Below are positions 33,055 to 36,726 of a stretch of 36,726 bases of DNA, piece after piece. Below the pieces are notes generated by a model. The model saw nothing but the letters and a program-made list of their open reading frames with translations. It searched no databases and had not been told where the DNA came from. Within the stretch, counting starts at the first letter, position 1. Each line of letters opens with the position of its first letter. Origin of the DNA: Candidatus Daviesbacteria bacterium (GTDB lineage Bacteria; Patescibacteriota; Microgenomatia; Daviesbacterales; UBA10151); assembly GCA_016187035.1 (NCBI GenBank), contig JACPKL010000001.1, positions 142,607 through 179,332 of the forward strand, written 5' to 3'. The position numbers were made by a program, and so were the translations under genes.

Positions 33055-35562
33055 ATGGATAAAGGGATACAGACTGTATATAGGCTAGAGACAGAGGGTG
33101 GTAAATGGATAGAAACTACCTCAGAGCATCCATATTTGGTCAGAGAAGCAAAATTAGCGGCGAGGCTTGGAAGAGATGGGGAAAAGTGGCTGAAAGTTTT
33201 CCAGATTAAGGCAGGAATGGAGGTAGCTACCTCTGATGGGTGGGAGAAAATAGTAAGTATTAATAAGGTAGGCAGAAAACTTACCTATGATTTACAGATT
33301 GCTAATACCCATAACTTTGTTGGTGGACATTATATAAATAGAAAGACTGGCCAGGCTTTAACTGAGGAACAGGAAGCAGCCTATGTAGAGTATTTAAACC
33401 AACAAAAAACCCGCCTTTCAGCGAGTTCTTTGACGGATAGCACCGTTGATACGTATGCTGCTAGACTCTCAAAAAAGAGTATAACACAGGATGGCCCTAT
33501 TGTCAATTTCGAAAGTGGACCTGAGGGGAATCGAACCCCCGCTAGCCGAATTGAGAGTCCAGCAGCTGTACCAACAGCAGGCCCACTAGTTTCATTATCC
33601 CAAATCCTAAGGATGGAAGTCAAAGAAACCCTGGACACCTCGAAGGTGGGCTTTGACTCCTTCGAGGTGGAACTTGGCTTTGACCCTGATGACATTGAAT
33701 ATGGTGGCATTGTGGCCCATAATACATATTTAAATGGTAATTTAGGATTAGGTATCCAAGCTCCAAGTTCCAAGCTCCAAATTCTAGGTGATGGCACAGG
33801 TACTGGAGTCCAGCTGTTAACTCAGAATAATACCCAGACTAATTTTGGACTGGCTGTTTTAGATAATGGCAATGTAGGTATTGGGACTACAGCTCCAACT
33901 GGAGTTTTCCAGGTAGGCTCCTCAGCTACTGCTCCTGTACTATTTGCCTCCTCCTTAACAGGCAACGTCGGCATCGGGACAACTAATCCAGGTACTGCTT
34001 TAGATGTGGTTGGCACAGGAAGATTCTCTTCAACACTGACTGCATCTAATGGTCTTACAGTTTCAGCTGGTCAGCTTCTGGTACCTGATGGCACAGATGC
34101 CATACCAGGTATAGGTTTTACTGATGCAAACACTGGTTTCCGCGGCAGGGTCAACGCAGGAATTGTAGCAATTATCGACGGAGTACAGCATGCATATTTT
34201 GGCAACTCTACTCTAACATTAGCAACTACTGATGCCCTTAGCTGGGCATCGGGTCAATACACTGATAGCGCAACAGACCTTAGTATTTTCCGTGACGCTG
34301 CTAATGTTCTAGCTCAAAGAAGAAGCACTAACGCCCAAGAGTTTAGAATATACAATTCTGACTCAACCTCAGATGAGTTTGCCTCATTAGGCTTCATAAA
34401 CAACTCCAACGTTTTTACTATTGAAACTGAACAGGTTGGAGGAGGAACAGTCCTCCCAATTGCTTTAATGGGCGGCAACGTCGGCATCGGCTTTACCTCC
34501 CCTGCTGCTTTATTAGATGTAATGGGTACAGCTTTACTTAGAGGTTCCTCTACCACCACTGGTTTAGCTGTCACTGCTGCTGGTAATGTAGGAGTTGGTA
34601 CTACTTCTCCATCAGCGCCTTTTGAGGTCAAAGCAGCTGGTACTGGTGCCATTGCCAAGTTTACCTCTGATAACTCAACCGGCTGTACCTTAGCTGATGG
34701 GGGGACCATCACCTGTTCTTCTGATTTATCTTTGAAGAAAAATATCACTGGGTTAAGTTATGGTTTATCTGATTTATTAAAGCTTAATCCTGTTGAGTTT
34801 AACTGGAAAATAGATGAAGACGGCAGCTTGAAAAACTTAGGTTTTATTGCCCAGGAGGTGGAGACTGTCTTACCTAAGCTGGTGATTACTGGTGAGGCAG
34901 GCCTTAAAGAGTTAAACACCATTGGTCTGGTACCGCTGCTGACTAAATCTATCCAGCAGATAGAAGGAAGGTTAAAGGGTTTGGAGGAGAAAATAGCTTC
35001 TGATTCTGTACAGTTCATTGCTTCCTCTTCTGCTTCTCTAAATCTTACTCCACCTGATATATTGCTGGCTACAGGATCTGCTAAGTTAAAAGATCTGCAA
35101 GTTTTCTCTGAAGCTACTGTTTCTGGTATGTTAGCTGCTTATGAGCTGAAGGTCTCAGATAGCTTGAAGTCTTTAGGGTTAACCACCTTAGCTAAGACCA
35201 ATGTGGCTGGAGACTTAATCATAGATGGCACCCTTTCTATTACTGGTAACTCTATCTCTTCCCTGGAAACACTTAAACTTCAGGGAGGTAAAGTCACTAT
35301 AGATAATCAAGGTAATTTAACTGTCCAAAAACTAATAGTTTCTTCCAAAACTTTGGGCACAGCAGTTATTCCTGCCAAACAACAACAATTACTAGTTAAA
35401 GGGCAGATAACCAGCAGTTCCAAAGTCTTCCTCACACCGGAAAGACCGGCTGTTTTAGGAGTGAGTAAAGATCCGCTAACCCAAACCTTTACCATCCTGC
35501 TGGAAAAGGTTCAGGATAAAGAATTAAAAGTAGACTGGTGGATAGTGGACTCAGAGGAGTAG
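33055..35562 (+). CDS. Fibre protein part 6: rest of intein 7, fibre repeats, S74-type intramolecular chaperone, C-terminal repeats
   Basis: SDLSLKKNITGLSYGLSDLLKLNPVEFNWKIDEDGSLKNLGFIAQEVETVLPKLV...LVPLLTKSIQQIEGRL. Confidence 0.85.
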   Translation: MDKGIQTVYRLETEGGKWIETTSEHPYLVREAKLAARLGRDGEKWLKVFQIKAGMEVATSDGWEKIVSINKVGRKLTYDLQIANTHNFVGGHYINRKTGQALTEEQEAAYVEYLNQQKTRLSASSLTDSTVDTYAARLSKKSITQDGPIVNFESGPEGNRTPASRIESPAAVPTAGPLVSLSQILRMEVKETLDTSKVGFDSFEVELGFDPDDIEYGGIVAHNTYLNGNLGLGIQAPSSKLQILGDGTGTGVQLLTQNNTQTNFGLAVLDNGNVGIGTTAPTGVFQVGSSATAPVLFASSLTGNVGIGTTNPGTALDVVGTGRFSSTLTASNGLTVSAGQLLVPDGTDAIPGIGFTDANTGFRGRVNAGIVAIIDGVQHAYFGNSTLTLATTDALSWASGQYTDSATDLSIFRDAANVLAQRRSTNAQEFRIYNSDSTSDEFASLGFINNSNVFTIETEQVGGGTVLPIALMGGNVGIGFTSPAALLDVMGTALLRGSSTTTGLAVTAAGNVGVGTTSPSAPFEVKAAGTGAIAKFTSDNSTGCTLADGGTITCSSDLSLKKNITGLSYGLSDLLKLNPVEFNWKIDEDGSLKNLGFIAQEVETVLPKLVITGEAGLKELNTIGLVPLLTKSIQQIEGRLKGLEEKIASDSVQFIASSSASLNLTPPDILLATGSAKLKDLQVFSEATVSGMLAAYELKVSDSLKSLGLTTLAKTNVAGDLIIDGTLSITGNSISSLETLKLQGGKVTIDNQGNLTVQKLIVSSKTLGTAVIPAKQQQLLVKGQITSSSKVFLTPERPAVLGVSKDPLTQTFTILLEKVQDKELKVDWWIVDSEE
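33404..33587 (-). ncRNA. tRNA-like small RNA, copy 2 (184 nt), antisense in intein 7
   Basis: Minus strand: TTGACT - 18 bp - GATAAT (33623..33594); RNA starts AGTGGGCCTGCTGTTGGTACAGC...; terminator AACTCGC-tgaaag-GCGGGTT-TTTT. Confidence 0.75.
33514..33587 (-). other. tRNA-like fold, copy 2 (anticodon-like loop CTCTCAA)
   Basis: AGTGGGCCTG/CAGGTCCACT; GCTGT-TGGT-ACAGC; CTGGA-CTCTCAA-TTCGG; GGGGG-TTCGATT-CCCCT. Confidence 0.7.
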
Positions 35563-35682
35563 AGAAGTTAGGAAATTTCCCAACTTTCAGCCTCAAAAGT
35601 TGGCCCAAACCGGACACTGGAGAAATCGCCAGGATATCAAACCGAGTCTGACTCGGTCAAACGTCCCAGGTCAATCTGATCG

Positions 35683-35973
35683 CTAAAATGAAATTTGGAG
35701 CTTGGTGTTGAGGGCAGCAGCAATCCTTTTGAGTAAGTGCAGGGAGGGATTGGCATCCATACCTTCGATTCTGGCTATCTGAGCTTGAGATGTCCCTACT
35801 TTTTTAGCCAAGTCTCTCTGGGAGAGTTTCCTTTCAAGTCTGGCTTCAATCAGTTTGCATCCTAGTTGGTACTCAACTTCAGAATCCTCCCATTCTTTTC
35901 TGAAAGCTGGATTCTTTAGCCTCTTTTTCAAGTCTTCTTGAAATGTATAAACTTTGTAACCTCTATATTTCAT
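35683..35973 (-). CDS. HTH (XRE/HigA-like) antitoxin
   Basis: ERKLSQRDLAKKVGTSQAQIARIEGMDANPSLHLLKRIAAAL. Confidence 0.8.
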   Translation of the reverse strand: MKYRGYKVYTFQEDLKKRLKNPAFRKEWEDSEVEYQLGCKLIEARLERKLSQRDLAKKVGTSQAQIARIEGMDANPSLHLLKRIAAALNTKLQISF

Positions 35974-36007
35974 GATAGTAAAATGATATCATCTACGATA
36001 TCAGAAG

Positions 36008-36358
36008 TCAACCCTTTGTTTTTCTGTTTATCCACTCATTTAGCCGATTAAGTGCTGTGTTAATTTCTTTATCTGGAGTAGATTGTGATTTCTTAATAAA
36101 ACCGTGAAGTAGCAGGATGGAATCGGAGATTAAAGTAGCATAGAAAATTCTTATATTGTCCCGTCCTAAGATTCTGATCTCCCACAAAGGGGTGCCGGTA
36201 AGCTTTTTGATGTGAGGTATTGCTGTAGTCAATCCATAAATTTCTATAAAGCTTATTACGCGAGATATTTTTCTTTGTTGTTGACCTGTGAGCGAATCAA
36301 GAAACTCATCTACGGGGCTTTTTTCCGCTATGTTTGTGTAGTAAATGACTTTAGTCAT
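36008..36358 (-). CDS. HigB/RelE-type toxin
   Basis: SPVDEFLDSLTGQQQRKI...HIKKLTGTPLWEIRILGRDNIRIFYATLISDSILLLHGFIKKSQSTP. Confidence 0.85.
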   Translation of the reverse strand: MTKVIYYTNIAEKSPVDEFLDSLTGQQQRKISRVISFIEIYGLTTAIPHIKKLTGTPLWEIRILGRDNIRIFYATLISDSILLLHGFIKKSQSTPDKEINTALNRLNEWINRKTKG

Positions 36359-36409
36359 TCTTTTATCATATCATGGAGCCCCAGAGTAGGACCAAATCTG
36401 ACAGCCGGG

Positions 36410-36721
36410 TCAATATCCCCGGTTCTTTTTTCTGACCTCATATAACTGCTCCGTAAGTCCGCCAGTTTTTGCAAACTTCTCGATACCGGCTTTTATTTGC
36501 CGGTCCAGAAGATAGGTTACTTGGTGGCAAAGGGTCAAGATAAAGTTGGCGGCATCCTGGGGAGAAGCCGGTAAAACCGGTTTCTCAATTAAGTTTCCTA
36601 AGCTGCTTAGATTACTTAAGTGACTTAACCTGAAGGCCGTTTGGCGGAAAGCGGTTATTTTGGGGTCGGTTTTGGGATAAATTTCTAAACTGTGTTGTCT
36701 TAGATAATCCTCGAAATCCAT
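36410..36721 (-). CDS. Small helical protein (possible four-helix-bundle suffix domain)
   Basis: ANFILTLCHQVTYLLDRQIKAGIEKFAKTGGLTEQLYEVR. Confidence 0.45.
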   Translation of the reverse strand: MDFEDYLRQHSLEIYPKTDPKITAFRQTAFRLSHLSNLSSLGNLIEKPVLPASPQDAANFILTLCHQVTYLLDRQIKAGIEKFAKTGGLTEQLYEVRKKNRGY

Positions 36722-36726
36722 CAGAA

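Larger units (their letters stand above)
32876..33723 (+). other. Intein 7 (frameshifted) with an insertion between block F and block G
   Basis: CVAEGTLIKRR... TTSEHPYLV... TYDLQIANTHNFVGG ... GGIVAHN|T; no recognised nuclease domain. Confidence 0.8.

Noticed and set aside
33514-33587. Ordinary tRNA-Glu(CTC)/tRNA-Asp(GTC) genes
   Set aside because: The normal U8/A9 linker and a full D arm are missing, the acceptor helix extends to 10 bp, and a conserved downstream segment pairs with the anticodon arm. Listed as tRNA-like instead.
36410-36721. Diversity-generating retroelement (Avd-like helical protein)
   Set aside because: No reverse transcriptase or template/variable repeat in the window; four-helix similarity alone is not enough.

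Overview
The window looks like a low-to-mid-GC Patescibacteria/CPR (Microgenomates-like) chromosome segment; the lineage is inferred from gene style only. Left part: a DUF4012 protein (partial), a sigma-70-region-4-like protein, ribosomal protein L25, a DUF3800 gene, valS, a broken IS481-like transposase carrying a nucleotidyltransferase, a truncated DUF3800 gene, an ECF-like sigma factor, and tsaD. Centre: an unusual F1-type ATPase operon (c-like hairpin protein, b/delta pieces, alpha, gamma, beta; no a or epsilon subunit seen). It overlaps the start of a ~16.4 kb repetitive fibre/adhesin locus (HTH - TM - GNVGIGTTSP-type repeats - YadA-like repeats - S74 intramolecular chaperone). Right end: a HigBA-like toxin-antitoxin pair and a small helical protein. 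The fibre locus is interrupted by seven intein/Hint elements at equivalent extein sites (..LHVVGQ|C...HN|TY..). The main discovery candidate is that each of the seven inteins contains, on the opposite strand, what looks like a complete small-RNA gene: a sigma-70 promoter (TTGACA/TTGACT-like -35, 16-18 bp spacer, TATAAT-like -10), a closing helix or tRNA-like fold, and an intrinsic terminator T-run. In five inteins this RNA is convergent with and just downstream of an embedded putative nuclease-type domain: three RNase H-like/DUF3800-reminiscent, one NYN/PIN, one possible BECR fold. The two stand-alone DUF3800 genes have the same arrangement, each with a convergent promoter-RNA-terminator unit abutting its 3' end. 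Two of the intein RNAs are 184-nt tRNA-like RNAs with compensatory substitutions. Four inteins carry frameshifts mapping to a long imperfect inverted repeat, and a fifth has lost its C-terminal splice block next to a REP-like element.
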